Assembly: GCF_001907975.1 (NCBI RefSeq)
Contig: NZ_CP017834.1
Coordinates: 1,100,278-1,164,277 of the forward strand
Length of the DNA stretch: 64,000 bases
Direction: 5' to 3'
Source of the DNA: Silvanigrella aquatica
GTDB taxonomy: Bacteria; Bdellovibrionota_B; Oligoflexia; Silvanigrellales; Silvanigrellaceae
The notes beneath the pieces are model-generated. The model ran no database searches, was not told the origin of the DNA, and was given only the letters and a program-made list of their open reading frames with translations. Position numbers and translations under genes: made by a program. Position 1 is the stretch's first letter. Each line of letters starts with the position of its first letter. Shown here in pieces: positions 36,570 to 45,316 of the stretch.

Positions 36570-38210
36570 TTAACTCAGGACAACAGTATCTTTTTTATAA
36601 TTTATGTCATCTGTGTAAGGATAATCGAGAGAGTAATGAATTCCACGACTTTCCTTTCTCATTCTTGCGCATTTCACAGTTAATTGAGCCACGGCAGCAA
36701 GATTTCTCACTTCAATTAAAGCGCGGCTGGGAATAATGTTCCAGTAATAAGTTTCTATCTCTTGGCAAATTTGATCAATCCGTGCTGCTGCGCGTGCCAA
36801 TCTTTTTTCTGTCCGCACGATACTGACATAATTCCACATTGTTCTGCGGATTTCATCCCAAAGTTGACTGATTACAACCATCTCATCGGGCTCACCAGCT
36901 TTTCCTAATTGCCATTTTGGAATTTCTGGAGAAATATAATGTTGAAGATCAGGCCATAAAATCTGTATATCTTCATAAACAAATTCGGCAAATACCAGGC
37001 CTTCTAATAATGAATTTGAGGCCAAGCGGTTTGCGCCATGAAGTCCTGTACAAGCCACTTCGCCAATAGCCCAAAGAGCTTTGACTCCCGTTCTGCCCCG
37101 CATGTCAGTCACAATGCCGCCACAACTGTAATGTGCTGCGGGAACTACAGGGATAGGATCGGTTGTGATATTTATTCCAAGACCTAAACATTTTGAATAA
37201 ATTCCTGGAAAATGTGTTTTTATAAACTCAGGATCTTTGTGAGAAATATCTAAGTAAACAAAAGGTTCTCCCGTTTTTTTAATTTCGGCATCGATAGCGC
37301 GAGCTACAATGTCACGTGGAGCGAGTTCTTTAAGTGGATGTTCATTTTCCATAAATCTTTTTCCACTTTTAGATTTTAAAATAGCTCCTTCACCGCGCAG
37401 TGCTTCGGAAATTAAAAAGTTTTTTACCCTTGGACTATATAAACAAGTCGGGTGAAATTGCATAAATTCTAGATTGGCAACACGCGCTCCTGCGCGCCAG
37501 GCCATAGCAACGCCATCACCCGCGGCGACATCGGGATTGGTGGTATATAAGTAAAGTTTTCCATGTCCACCTGTAGCTAAAATGGTCGCTTTTGCAATAA
37601 ATGCCGATATAATATTATTTTTTTCATTAATCACATAAGATCCTAATACTCTATTTCTTGAGAAATCAGGAGATACTTTATCTGTTACAATAAGATCAAT
37701 TGCTGTATGAAATTCAAAAATAGAGATATTTTTATTTTCAGATATTTTTTTTACAAGTGTTTTTTGAAGGGCTGCGCCTGTCATGTCATCGGCATGGATA
37801 ATGCGTCGTGCGCTGTGTGCCGCTTCCTGAGCTAAATGAAATTCATAATCGTGATGATTTTGCTGATCGTTCGGTGTAAAAGCAACACCCATATCAATTA
37901 ATTCTTCAATGGCTTTGGGGCCTGCACTGACAACTTTACGCACGGTTTTTTCGTGGCATAATCCTGCTCCCGCAACTAAAGTGTCTTGAGTATGTGATTC
38001 ATAGCTGTCATTTTCACTGAGAACAGAAGCAATTCCTCCTTGAGCCCATTGGGTATTGCAGTCAAAAAGAGTTTCTTTGCATAATAAACCCACTTTTCCT
38101 AAAGCACTCAATTTTAAGGCCACAGAAGCTCCCGCCACCCCGCTTCCGATGACAAGGAAATCAAAATAAATATGTTCGCCAACTTGAATAGATGCTTTTT
38201 TTGCCACCAC
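36570..38210 (-). CDS. nadB: L-aspartate oxidase
   Basis: FAD enzyme oxidising L-aspartate to iminoaspartate in NAD synthesis, 546 aa. FAD loop FLVIGSGVAGASVALKL near the N terminus, TQWAQGGIASVL, the HPTCLYSP active-site region, SCGGIVTDMRGRTGV and the C-terminal domain RAAARIDQI. I prefer a GTG start at 38210 (VVAKKASIQ), 6 bases after GAGG; the TTG at 38222 would lie on that ribosome site, and GTG 38207 is an alternative. nadA and nadC are not adjacent. First gene of a three-gene minus-strand set. Confidence 0.94.
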   Translation of the reverse strand: MVAKKASIQVGEHIYFDFLVIGSGVAGASVALKLSALGKVGLLCKETLFDCNTQWAQGGIASVLSENDSYESHTQDTLVAGAGLCHEKTVRKVVSAGPKAIEELIDMGVAFTPNDQQNHHDYEFHLAQEAAHSARRIIHADDMTGAALQKTLVKKISENKNISIFEFHTAIDLIVTDKVSPDFSRNRVLGSYVINEKNNIISAFIAKATILATGGHGKLYLYTTNPDVAAGDGVAMAWRAGARVANLEFMQFHPTCLYSPRVKNFLISEALRGEGAILKSKSGKRFMENEHPLKELAPRDIVARAIDAEIKKTGEPFVYLDISHKDPEFIKTHFPGIYSKCLGLGINITTDPIPVVPAAHYSCGGIVTDMRGRTGVKALWAIGEVACTGLHGANRLASNSLLEGLVFAEFVYEDIQILWPDLQHYISPEIPKWQLGKAGEPDEMVVISQLWDEIRRTMWNYVSIVRTEKRLARAAARIDQICQEIETYYWNIIPSRALIEVRNLAAVAQLTVKCARMRKESRGIHYSLDYPYTDDINYKKDTVVLS

Positions 38211-38376
38211 GTATTTCCTCAAAGAGCATGATTATGAAACCCGCAGAGCACATTATGCGTGTTAAGGTACTCTTGCAAGTATGATAATAAAAGGCATATA
38301 CTCGCGTTTGTCCAATTTAGGTAAATCTAAATGTTGACTAATTTATTTTATATTAATGAATAGGAAAGGGTTTTAA

Positions 38377-39003
38377 ATGTTAAATGCAAAACGAGTTTTG
38401 TATATATCGCCTTTATTAGTTGCTGTTTCATTAGCTTTGTCCGGATGTACTTCTTTTCAAGGAGACTACGGTGATCCCGAGCAAGCGCAAATAATAGACG
38501 ATCGTTGGAATCCCACCGATGCCACAATGACGGTTAAAAAAATGGTTAAAGATATGTCCGCCGCACCTTGGGTTCAAAATTGGCGTGAAGACATGAAAAA
38601 GAAACCAACGGACAGACCTTTTCTTCTTGTCGATGACATGGAAAATCGTACTAGTGAAGTTATTGATACAAAAGCACTTTTTGAAGATCTCAGAAGCCAA
38701 ATTTTAAATGATGGCAAAGTGCGCTTTTTAGATGGCGACGCGCGTAATAAAATATTAAATGAATATAAATATCAACAGTCCGGTGTTGTTAAAAAAGATC
38801 AAATTAAGGGGCCAGGCAATCAGTTTGGTGCCGATTTCTTTTTAACAGGCGCTATTTCCAGCATTGTTTCTAAGCAAGGCGGCAAAAGCTCTGTACAATA
38901 TCAAATAGAAATGCGACTTACCAATATCTCCACTGGAGAACTGGTATGGAGTGGCGTTGAAAAAATTAGAAAAAACTTTAAAAGAAGCAGCGTAGGCTGG
39001 TAA
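38377..39003 (+). CDS. lpoB: LpoB-like penicillin-binding-protein activator lipoprotein
   Basis: Outer-membrane lipoprotein, 208 aa, lipobox ALSGC (Cys at about residue 24). Mature part has the LpoB fold markers RPFLLVDDMENRTSEVIDT, RFLDGDARNKI, GADFFLTGAIS and QIEMRLTNISTGELVWSG. LpoB stimulates PBP1B in enterics; the Bdellovibrionota homologs are inferred to act the same way. GAAAGG precedes ATG 38377. Monocistronic, with a clear terminator. Confidence 0.85.
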   Translation: MLNAKRVLYISPLLVAVSLALSGCTSFQGDYGDPEQAQIIDDRWNPTDATMTVKKMVKDMSAAPWVQNWREDMKKKPTDRPFLLVDDMENRTSEVIDTKALFEDLRSQILNDGKVRFLDGDARNKILNEYKYQQSGVVKKDQIKGPGNQFGADFFLTGAISSIVSKQGGKSSVQYQIEMRLTNISTGELVWSGVEKIRKNFKRSSVGW

Positions 39004-39028
39004 TTTGTAGTATCTATTAAACTCTAAG

Positions 39029-39053
39029 AAGCAGTTTTTTGAACTGCTTTTTT
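39029..39053 (+). terminator. Rho-independent terminator after lpoB
   Basis: AAGCAGTT (39029-39036) pairs with AACTGCTT (39042-39049), 5-nt loop, then a T run to 39053. Confidence 0.88.
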
Positions 39054-39087
39054 CATTTAGTAATTATATTGTGTAAAGGATTTTATT

Positions 39088-39648
39088 ATGGATAAAAAAC
39101 AACTTGTTGATAAAGTAAAAGAAGGCATGGACAAAACGATTCATTCTTTACAATCTGATTTGCAAAAAGTGCGCACCGGAAGAGCATCTGCTTCTTTGCT
39201 TGATGATGTCAGAGTCGACTCCTATGGGGATAAGGTACCTTTAAATCAGGTCGCTACTTTAGCAACTCCAGAAGCGCGTCTCATTACTGTGAATCCCTTT
39301 GATAAAAGCATGTTACCTATTGTTGAAAAAGCTATTTTAACATCCGGTTTAGGATTAACACCTAACAACGATGGCAAAATCATCCGTATTCCAATTCCTG
39401 CTCTTTCCGAAGATCGCCGTAAGGATCTCGCAAAACAAGTGAAGAAAATTGGTGAAGAAGCGAAAATTGCAGTTCGTCATCATAGACAAGAAGGCAATAC
39501 AAAAGCAAAAGCTTCACAAAAAGAGCACGGTTGGTCAGAAGATGAAGTCAAACGCGCCAATGAAGATGTACAAAAATTAACCGATTCTTATGTAAAAAAA
39601 GTCGATGAAATTTGCTCTGTAAAAGAAAAAGAAGTTTTAACTGTTTAA
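39088..39648 (+). CDS. frr: Ribosome recycling factor
   Basis: 186-aa cytosolic factor that splits post-termination ribosomes with EF-G. Signature regions: KVRTGRASASLLDDVRVDSYG, the LITVNPFDKSMLP stretch and GLGLTPNNDGKIIRIPIPALSEDRRKDL. Standard length. Ribosome site AAAGGA precedes ATG 39088. Usually frr follows pyrH, but here it is on its own between two terminators. Confidence 0.97.
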   Translation: MDKKQLVDKVKEGMDKTIHSLQSDLQKVRTGRASASLLDDVRVDSYGDKVPLNQVATLATPEARLITVNPFDKSMLPIVEKAILTSGLGLTPNNDGKIIRIPIPALSEDRRKDLAKQVKKIGEEAKIAVRHHRQEGNTKAKASQKEHGWSEDEVKRANEDVQKLTDSYVKKVDEICSVKEKEVLTV

Positions 39649-39680
39649 TGAGTTAAATTATTTTTTAAATTTTAAATTCA

Positions 39681-39736
39681 GAGAAAAGCCAAGTATAAAT
39701 TAAACTCTTATATTAAATTCATACTTGGCCTTTCTC
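39681..39736. terminator. Bidirectional terminator between frr and the kinase remnant
   Basis: Sixteen-bp stem with one mismatch (39681-39696 with 39721-39736), 24-nt loop. It lies between convergent frr and the minus-strand histidine-kinase remnant. Confidence 0.7.
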
Positions 39737-39745
39737 TAAAAGACT

Positions 39746-40146
39746 TTAAAGATGAGTACAAATTGAAGGAATTGTAAAATAAAATTCAACCTTTCCGAGT
39801 GGAAAATCTTGATTTTTATCAGAAGTACACCAAATTTCTCCGCCATTTTCAGAAATTATTTTTTTTGCTATTGCAAGCCCTAATCCAGTTCCGATTTTTT
39901 TATTTTTTGTATAAAAATTATCGAAAATATTTTTCAAATCTAATTTAGAAATATAGGAGTTATTATTTCCAATACAAAATTCAACAAAGTATTTATTATT
40001 AATTAAAATTTCTTTAGAATTAATCCAAATGAAGCCTTTGTGATTCATTGCCTCAATTGCATTGGAAATTATATTTGAAAAGACCCGTTCGAACTTTAGG
40101 GGGTTTCCTGTTAACATTCGCTTATGCTCAAAATGATAATTAAATT
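39746..40146 (-). pseudogene. Histidine kinase remnant (ATPase domain only)
   Basis: From the first ATG (40117) the frame codes 123 aa of a HATPase_c domain: N box FSNIISNAIEAM, a G box degenerate at GNNNSYIS (family DxGxG), and TKNKKIGTGLGLAIAKKI. The family-like reading continues upstream of that ATG (FNYHFEHKR) to the edge of an insertion sequence at 40147, where a stop appears. The His-phosphotransfer and sensor parts are gone. I do not find them on the other side of the element, so the insertion was accompanied by a deletion or came after other decay. Confidence 0.75.
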
Positions 40147-41170
40147 ATGCCAGTTAAGAGTTGAGAAAATTATTGTGAGGATTGAAGAAATAGCTCCAAT
40201 TTGTTAAATAATTTTTGCGAAAAAAAAGTAAGAACAAAGGAGCTACCAATGGATTGGCAGAACCAACTCATCACCGTTTACCTTACTACCTGCAATTTCT
40301 TTTCTCAACTATCGTCAAAAATTTTTTTAAAAATTAGTCCTAATGCAAATCCTTTGTTTACAGATGAAGAAGTCATCACTATTTACATTTTTGGAATTCT
40401 AAATGGACTTAAAAATATTAAATCAATTTTTGACTTTACTAAAAATTTCCTTTCCGAGTGGTTTCCACAGCTACCTTCTTATGAAGGATTTTTATTCAGA
40501 CTAAACTCTTTAAATTCTGTTTTTCCTGAACTTACAAAATTCTTACTTAATGCCGACAAATTTAAAACAACATACTACTCAGCTGAAAATATTACTTTAG
40601 TAGACTCACTACCAATTATGATTACAAAAAATTCAAGGGCGTATAAGTGCAATACTGCCAATGATATCTCTTCTGTAGGTTACTGTTCCTCAAAGAAAAC
40701 ATACTACTATGGAATGAAGCTTCATCTTATTGCATCATTTAAAAATAAAAAATTACCTACACCTAGGTTACAAAAGCAAGTATTCATGACTTGAGGGCTA
40801 TTAAGAAAGAACTTTTAACTCAAAAAAATACGAAAATTCTTGCCGACAAAGCTTATATTGATAAAAAAACTAAACACAATTTAGCTCTTATTGGTACAGA
40901 ACTTCATACTCCTATTAAAACCTCTAAATTTAAAAAAGAACTCTCCCATGATGAAAAATTTTATTCAAAAATTGTTAGTTCATTTAGGCAACCAATCGAA
41001 ATATTATTCAATTGGTTGATTGAGGTCAGCGGTATCCAAAACGCTTCAAAAGTTCGATCTACCAAAGGACTCATTGTTCATGTCTACGGACGTTTTTCTG
41101 CCTGTTTATTTAAATACTTATTTACATACTAATTTAACTTTATAAAGTATTTTCAACTCTTAACTGGCAT
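40147..41170 (+). mobile_element. IS982-like insertion sequence (1024 bp)
   Basis: Bounded by perfect 18-bp inverted repeats: ATGCCAGTTAAGAGTTGA at 40147-40164 and its complement at 41153-41170. A TAAAT sequence at 40141-40145 and 41171-41175 is a candidate 5-bp target duplication, though one base offset leaves it unsure. One transposase frame in two pieces fills it. Size, repeat length and the DDE layout match IS982. Confidence 0.85.
40249..41132 (+). pseudogene. IS982-type DDE transposase, frameshifted
   Basis: The first part (40249-40794) runs from MDWQNQLITVYLT through the first catalytic Asp (LVDSLPIM) to GYCSSKKTYYYGMKLHLI, then goes out of frame after about 40764. The second part (open from 40767, to 41132) continues as VTKASIHDLRAIKKEL with the second Asp in KILADKAYID and the Glu in SFRQPIEILFNWLIE. 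The join needs a -1 shift and there is no XXXYYYZ slippery site, so a one-base deletion inactivating this copy is more likely than programmed shifting. AAAGGAG precedes ATG 40249. Confidence 0.75.
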
Positions 41171-41186
41171 TAAATATTTAAAGCAT

Positions 41187-41360
41187 ATGAATAACTCTGA
41201 AGCGCAGCATGTTGTTTATTCGATTGTTAATTTTGAGTTAAATAACTATATTAATAGTCAATTTGAGTTTAATGAAAGTGAAATAGAAATTATTAATGAT
41301 CAGGATGATTTAAATGTTATAAGAATAAATAACTATATTAAAAAGGAGAAATGTTTGTGA
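41187..41360 (+). CDS. Small protein upstream of and coupled to a phosphodiesterase gene
   Basis: 57 codons, acidic and Asn-rich (MNNSEAQHVVYSIVN at the start), no recognised family. It ends in GTGA shared with the likely start of the next gene (GTG 41357), a classic coupled overlap, which supports it as real. It lies 16 bases after the insertion sequence. If the element is removed and one TAAAT kept, the frame extends to an ATG at 40124 (11 more codons), so the element may have cut its 5' end or leader. No clear ribosome site precedes ATG 41187. Confidence 0.5.
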   Translation: MNNSEAQHVVYSIVNFELNNYINSQFEFNESEIEIINDQDDLNVIRINNYIKKEKCL

Positions 41361-42115
41361 GAATAATACAAATTTCAGATTTGCATATAAAAAAAAATAA
41401 GGATGCTATTTTATACAATGCAAATCCAAGAAAAAGTTTAGAATTAACCTTAGAACAATTATTAAAAGAAAAAAATGATTTTGATATATTATTACTCACA
41501 GGAGATATTTCGGATGATGGGAGTTTAGAATCCTATGAATTTGTTTTAAATTTATTAGAAAAAACAAATAAAATGATTTATTATATAAATGGTAATCATG
41601 ATAATAAAAATAATTTAATATCAAAATTTTCAAAGTCGATTTATTTTCGTCAATTAGACGAGTTAGTAATAAATAACTGGTTATTTATTGGTCTTGATTC
41701 ATGTGTTGAAGGCAAGGATTTGGGTTTTTTATCCAATATTGAAATTCAAAAATGTGAGAGTTTAATTCGGAAATATGATAATTCTAAATATAATATTGTT
41801 CTTGTTGTTCATCATCATCTCCTTCCCGTGGGCACGCCTTTAATTGATGATTGTCCTATTATAAATAGCACACAATTATTAGATATTATAAATAACAATA
41901 GACAAATAAAAATAGTTATAACAGGGCATGTTCACAATGATTATTCAATTCCAATTAATGAACTTGCAAAGTTAGAAACAGGTCTTTCTTCATTTGCTCA
42001 ATTTAAAAAAGGAGGTTCAAATGAGGTAGAAGACATTGTTAAAGGTTACGGCTATAAAATATTTGAATTTACAAAAGATTTTTATTCAACTTCACAGGTA
42101 TTTATAAAAAATTAA
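41357..42115 (+). CDS. CpdA-like metallophosphoesterase
   Basis: Calcineurin-like phosphoesterase, about 252 aa, with the metal motifs of class III cyclic-nucleotide phosphodiesterases: SDLHI, TGDISDDGS, NGNHDN, VHHH and TGHVHND. It may hydrolyse cAMP or another phosphodiester. AAGGAG at 41343-41348 is 8 bases from GTG 41357 and only 2 from ATG 41351, so I take GTG 41357. It overlaps the preceding small gene by 4 bases and converges on folE2 with a 5-base gap. Confidence 0.82.
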   Translation: MRIIQISDLHIKKNKDAILYNANPRKSLELTLEQLLKEKNDFDILLLTGDISDDGSLESYEFVLNLLEKTNKMIYYINGNHDNKNNLISKFSKSIYFRQLDELVINNWLFIGLDSCVEGKDLGFLSNIEIQKCESLIRKYDNSKYNIVLVVHHHLLPVGTPLIDDCPIINSTQLLDIINNNRQIKIVITGHVHNDYSIPINELAKLETGLSSFAQFKKGGSNEVEDIVKGYGYKIFEFTKDFYSTSQVFIKN

Positions 42116-42120
42116 AAATG

Positions 42121-42906
42121 TTAAAGATCATCACTCTTAACCATCGCCCAAGCGTTATGGTTATGAATGGATTCAAAGTTTTCGGCACTGACTTCAAAGC
42201 GCAGAGCGCAGTTTTTTTCTTTAAGTTGGATGGCAGCCTCGCGCACGAGGTCTTCAACAAAACGGGGCGTATTGTAGGCTTTTTCGGTGACAAACTTTTC
42301 GTCTACTCTTTTTAAGACAGGATAAATAGCACAACTCGCTGCTTTTTCAGCAACTTCAATACATTCTTTTATGGATAATTTAGGATTCCAAAGGGAAAGA
42401 GTCATATGGCTGCGTTGGCTGTGTGCCCCATTCTCTGAAATAGCTTTGCTACAAGGGCAAAGGCTCGTTACAGGAATTTGAAGTGTCAGTTGCGTTTCTG
42501 TATTTTTAGAGTTTTTTTTCGCTTTAATTTTTAAAGCAACTTTAATGTCGGTTAATCCTCGCGTTTTTGAAACAGGAGCAAATTTTTCGTAAAAATAAGT
42601 GAATTTTGTTTCAATAAAAGCAGTGTCACTTTGTAATTTTTCATTGATTTCATGAGCCATATGTTCAAATTTTTTTAAATTAAAATAAGGGGCAAACTCA
42701 TATAAGATAGAAGGGAAGCGACTCATATGAGTGCCTTTTTTTTCGGCAGGGAGCTCTACAAAAAAAGAAAACACTCCTGTGCTTGGCAAGGCGGCAGATT
42801 CCTTTTCATCACGATCATAAAAAAAGAGGGGATGAGAGACTTCTTTAATTCCTACTTTGGAAATTTTTACCATTCTTTGATCGCGAATATTTTGTGTATC
42901 TTGCAT
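42121..42906 (-). CDS. folE2: GTP cyclohydrolase I, FolE2 (type IB)
   Basis: Zinc/metal-flexible enzyme forming 7,8-dihydroneopterin triphosphate from GTP for folate (or queuosine) synthesis, 261 aa. Family marks: ISKVGIKEVSHPL, KGTHMSRF, and the metal-binding TSLCPCSKAISENGAHSQRSH. C terminus PRFVEDLVREAA with NFESIHNHNAWA completes the tunnelling fold. No folE1 is seen in the window. FolE2 is often used where zinc is limiting. Confidence 0.95.
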   Translation of the reverse strand: MQDTQNIRDQRMVKISKVGIKEVSHPLFFYDRDEKESAALPSTGVFSFFVELPAEKKGTHMSRFPSILYEFAPYFNLKKFEHMAHEINEKLQSDTAFIETKFTYFYEKFAPVSKTRGLTDIKVALKIKAKKNSKNTETQLTLQIPVTSLCPCSKAISENGAHSQRSHMTLSLWNPKLSIKECIEVAEKAASCAIYPVLKRVDEKFVTEKAYNTPRFVEDLVREAAIQLKEKNCALRFEVSAENFESIHNHNAWAMVKSDDL

Positions 42907-42937
42907 AACAGACCGTCTTTATAATTTAAAAATAGAA

Positions 42938-43426
42938 TTAATTTGAGCTTACTTGAGTAGGGTATTCCATAAATAGGGGGCGGCCAATTTCTTTACGGGA
43001 AGGCCAAGGCATGCCTGCAATTAAAATAAGCAAAGCTATGGTATTATAAATAGCGCATTTTTTATGCTTTGTTATTGAATTTTGTGCTTTCTTAGAAAGA
43101 GTTCTTCCTAATTGTACAAAAATGACAAAAATAATCATAGCAACGATGTGCTCCACAGCCCAAAAACGAAGTGACTGATTTTTCATAGCAACACCCATAT
43201 TATTCATTGCCATGTTTGTTATGGGGCTCAAGCTAAAATACAAAAACAGTCCTATGAGCAATTGCAAATGAGTGAATCCAATAAAAATTCCGCCCATTAT
43301 TTTATCGAATTTTAAATATGCGGAGCTCTTTATCCAACCTGAAAATGATCTGAAAAGAACAATTATGAGACAAAAAGTCACAATCCAACGTAGCCATGAA
43401 TGAATAAATAAAATGACGTCATACAT
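42938..43426 (-). CDS. Four-helix membrane protein, cytochrome-b-like
   Basis: 162 aa with four hydrophobic segments (about residues 13-28, 42-65, 85-110, 130-145). It has conserved-looking His in FIHSWLRW, GFTHLQLLIG and VEHIVAM, a layout like small heme-b membrane proteins seen in Bacteroidetes-type genomes. Heme binding is only an inference. It lies 32 bases upstream of folE2 on the same strand, so cotranscription is possible. Confidence 0.7.
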   Translation of the reverse strand: MYDVILFIHSWLRWIVTFCLIIVLFRSFSGWIKSSAYLKFDKIMGGIFIGFTHLQLLIGLFLYFSLSPITNMAMNNMGVAMKNQSLRFWAVEHIVAMIIFVIFVQLGRTLSKKAQNSITKHKKCAIYNTIALLILIAGMPWPSRKEIGRPLFMEYPTQVSSN

Positions 43427-43524
43427 TGATAAAAATCCCTCCTATTGACCTCACATGTCACTAGTGTTATGCCGTCCGGAGTTATACTGCAAGGATTTCT
43501 CCAACTTTTTTAAAAGGCAAAAAA

Positions 43525-43932
43525 ATGTCATTTAATTTAATAGGTCAATTGGTAGTGCCTCAGTCCACAGAACTTACCCATGTTTATTCGGGCACGAAAA
43601 TTAAAACCACCCCTCCTCTCGACAATGGAGGTGATGGAAGTGCTTTTTCTCCCACAGATTTATTTGCTATTTCTTTAGGTGCTTGTGCAACAACTATAAT
43701 GTCTATGTTCGCTCAAAAAAATAAAATCCCCTTGGAGCACATTCGTTTTGAAGTCGATAAAATTATGTCTGCTTCCCCGCGTAAAATAGCGAAAATTATG
43801 GTTAAATTTTATATTAAATCCTCTGCGTCTGATGATGATTTCAAAAGAATTATGGGCGCTGGCAAGGCCTGTCCTGTGCGTGTCACAATTCAGAATTCAG
43901 TAGAAATTGAAGAAGAGTATTTGCGAGTTTAG
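43525..43932 (+). CDS. OsmC family protein
   Basis: 135 aa. OsmC/Ohr-type thiol peroxidase fold with reactive Cys contexts LGACATTIMSMFA and KACPVRVTI, and GGDGSAFSPTDLFA near the start. It probably reduces organic hydroperoxides. It is a separate homolog of the OsmC half of the fusion at 16447-17667. It converges with and overlaps by 4 bases the small HIT-like gene below. Confidence 0.92.
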   Translation: MSFNLIGQLVVPQSTELTHVYSGTKIKTTPPLDNGGDGSAFSPTDLFAISLGACATTIMSMFAQKNKIPLEHIRFEVDKIMSASPRKIAKIMVKFYIKSSASDDDFKRIMGAGKACPVRVTIQNSVEIEEEYLRV

Positions 43933-44072
43933 TGTTCTTTTGGAATGACAACAGTGAATCCTTTTGTATTAGGATATGGTGTTAAAAAAGCCATAAAATG
44001 TTCATCTTCCCAAACTTGAAAACATGTTTCTTTATGTCTTGCAAAATCACAAAATAAACAGTTTGTAGACAT
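43929..44072 (-). CDS. HIT-like N-terminal protein, 47 aa
   Basis: A 47-codon frame from ATG 44072 with a GGGG ribosome site. It reads as the first third of a HIT-family hydrolase: CLFCDFARHKE, VWEDEHFMAFL and NTKGFTVVIPKEH. Stop follows at once, so the HxHxH catalytic part is missing. It overlaps the OsmC stop. Either a truncated remnant or a small zinc-binding protein (Cys-x-x-Cys near the start). Too short for most gene callers. Confidence 0.6.
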   Translation of the reverse strand: MSTNCLFCDFARHKETCFQVWEDEHFMAFLTPYPNTKGFTVVIPKEH

Positions 44073-44152
44073 ATTAAACCCCACGTTATTAAATAGAAAT
44101 TTAAAATAGAAAACAATTAATATTTTGTCAATTTTTTAAATTAAAAATAATT

Positions 44153-45310
44153 TTATTTAGAAAAGAATGTCATTAAAGTAATTTCACAATTTGTGCCAAG
44201 ACGCATGGGTGGACCCCAAAAACCTGTACCTTGATTGACATAAATTTGTTGATTTGAATTAATTTGATATAAGCCTTTTACGTATTTTTGATCTTTTTTT
44301 ACAATATATTGCAATGGCCATATTTGTCCTCCATGGGTATGACCCGAAATTTGCAGATCTATAAAAGGAAAATGTGCTAAAAGCCGGGCGTCTTTGGGTT
44401 GATGCGCCAGTAAAATATTTAAAGCTTCTTCTTTAGGAGCACCATTGAAATTTAAATGATTCACCGCTTGTTGTAGCCTTTTATCTAACTTTCGCGGAAT
44501 TTTTTCATAACTTAGCCAATGTCTATCTTCAATTCCTAAAATATTTATTGCAATATTATCAATTGTTACAGTTTGTGAAGAATTAGAAATTACTTTCCAT
44601 TTAAATTTATCGGCAAAATGATGTTTCCAATTTTGTGGTCCACTATAATATTCATGGTTACCTGTGATATAAAAAATTCCATATTTTGCATAAAGATCTC
44701 CCAAGGGAGCAATTTCTTTCTTAAGTTGATTTAAAGAGCCATCCATTAAATCACCTGTGATAAAAATAATATCTGGATTTAATGAATTTACAGTTTCTGC
44801 TAAATACTTCATTCTTTTTTTGCCAATAAGACCTGAAACATGAATATCGCTGAGTACAACAAATTTTAAATTTTTAATGTTATTGGGGAGTATGCTTTTT
44901 ACTTTAATGTGCGTATGAATGACTTCAGGCCTTTTTAATGCTAAGTACATTGCGTAAAGTGTTAAAATAGTTCCTGAAAAAATTACAAAGAAACAAAGAT
45001 GAATTGTACTTTGATGAGTTGCTTTTAAATACATATTTATGGGAGAGGTGAGAAGGCAAACAATTGTAAATAAAAATGCCACACCCATCCAGATAAACAT
45101 GATGAGTTCAAATATCTTTCTCAAAAAATGAGGGACAATGCGCAATATAATAAAACCAAAAAAAGTGATTGACCAGAGGCAGATAAATATTGTGATCCAA
45201 AGTGTGCTTTTGCCAAAAATAGGATCTACAAGTCTAAGATATAAATAATAATGCCCAATTAAAGTAACAAATAAAGCAACAGAAATTGAAAAAAGCATTT
45301 TTAAAAACAT
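44153..45310 (-). CDS. Membrane metallophosphoesterase (YaeI/YkuE type)
   Basis: 385 aa. Four N-terminal membrane helices (residues 1-135) are followed by a calcineurin-like phosphoesterase domain with VVLSDIHVSG, ITGDLMDGS, ITGNHEYY, AHQPKDARL and SGHTHGGQIWP. Family members hydrolyse phospholipid or UDP-sugar headgroups; the substrate here is unknown. It starts 6 bases after the gspK stop with AAGG upstream, so it appears to be the last gene of the type II secretion operon. Confidence 0.88.
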   Translation of the reverse strand: MFLKMLFSISVALFVTLIGHYYLYLRLVDPIFGKSTLWITIFICLWSITFFGFIILRIVPHFLRKIFELIMFIWMGVAFLFTIVCLLTSPINMYLKATHQSTIHLCFFVIFSGTILTLYAMYLALKRPEVIHTHIKVKSILPNNIKNLKFVVLSDIHVSGLIGKKRMKYLAETVNSLNPDIIFITGDLMDGSLNQLKKEIAPLGDLYAKYGIFYITGNHEYYSGPQNWKHHFADKFKWKVISNSSQTVTIDNIAINILGIEDRHWLSYEKIPRKLDKRLQQAVNHLNFNGAPKEEALNILLAHQPKDARLLAHFPFIDLQISGHTHGGQIWPLQYIVKKDQKYVKGLYQINSNQQIYVNQGTGFWGPPMRLGTNCEITLMTFFSK

Positions 45311-45316
45311 AACACC

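Noticed and set aside
40141..40146. TAAAT as certain target-site duplication
   Set aside because: One-base offset to the inverted repeat edge and AT-rich context; reported only as candidate.
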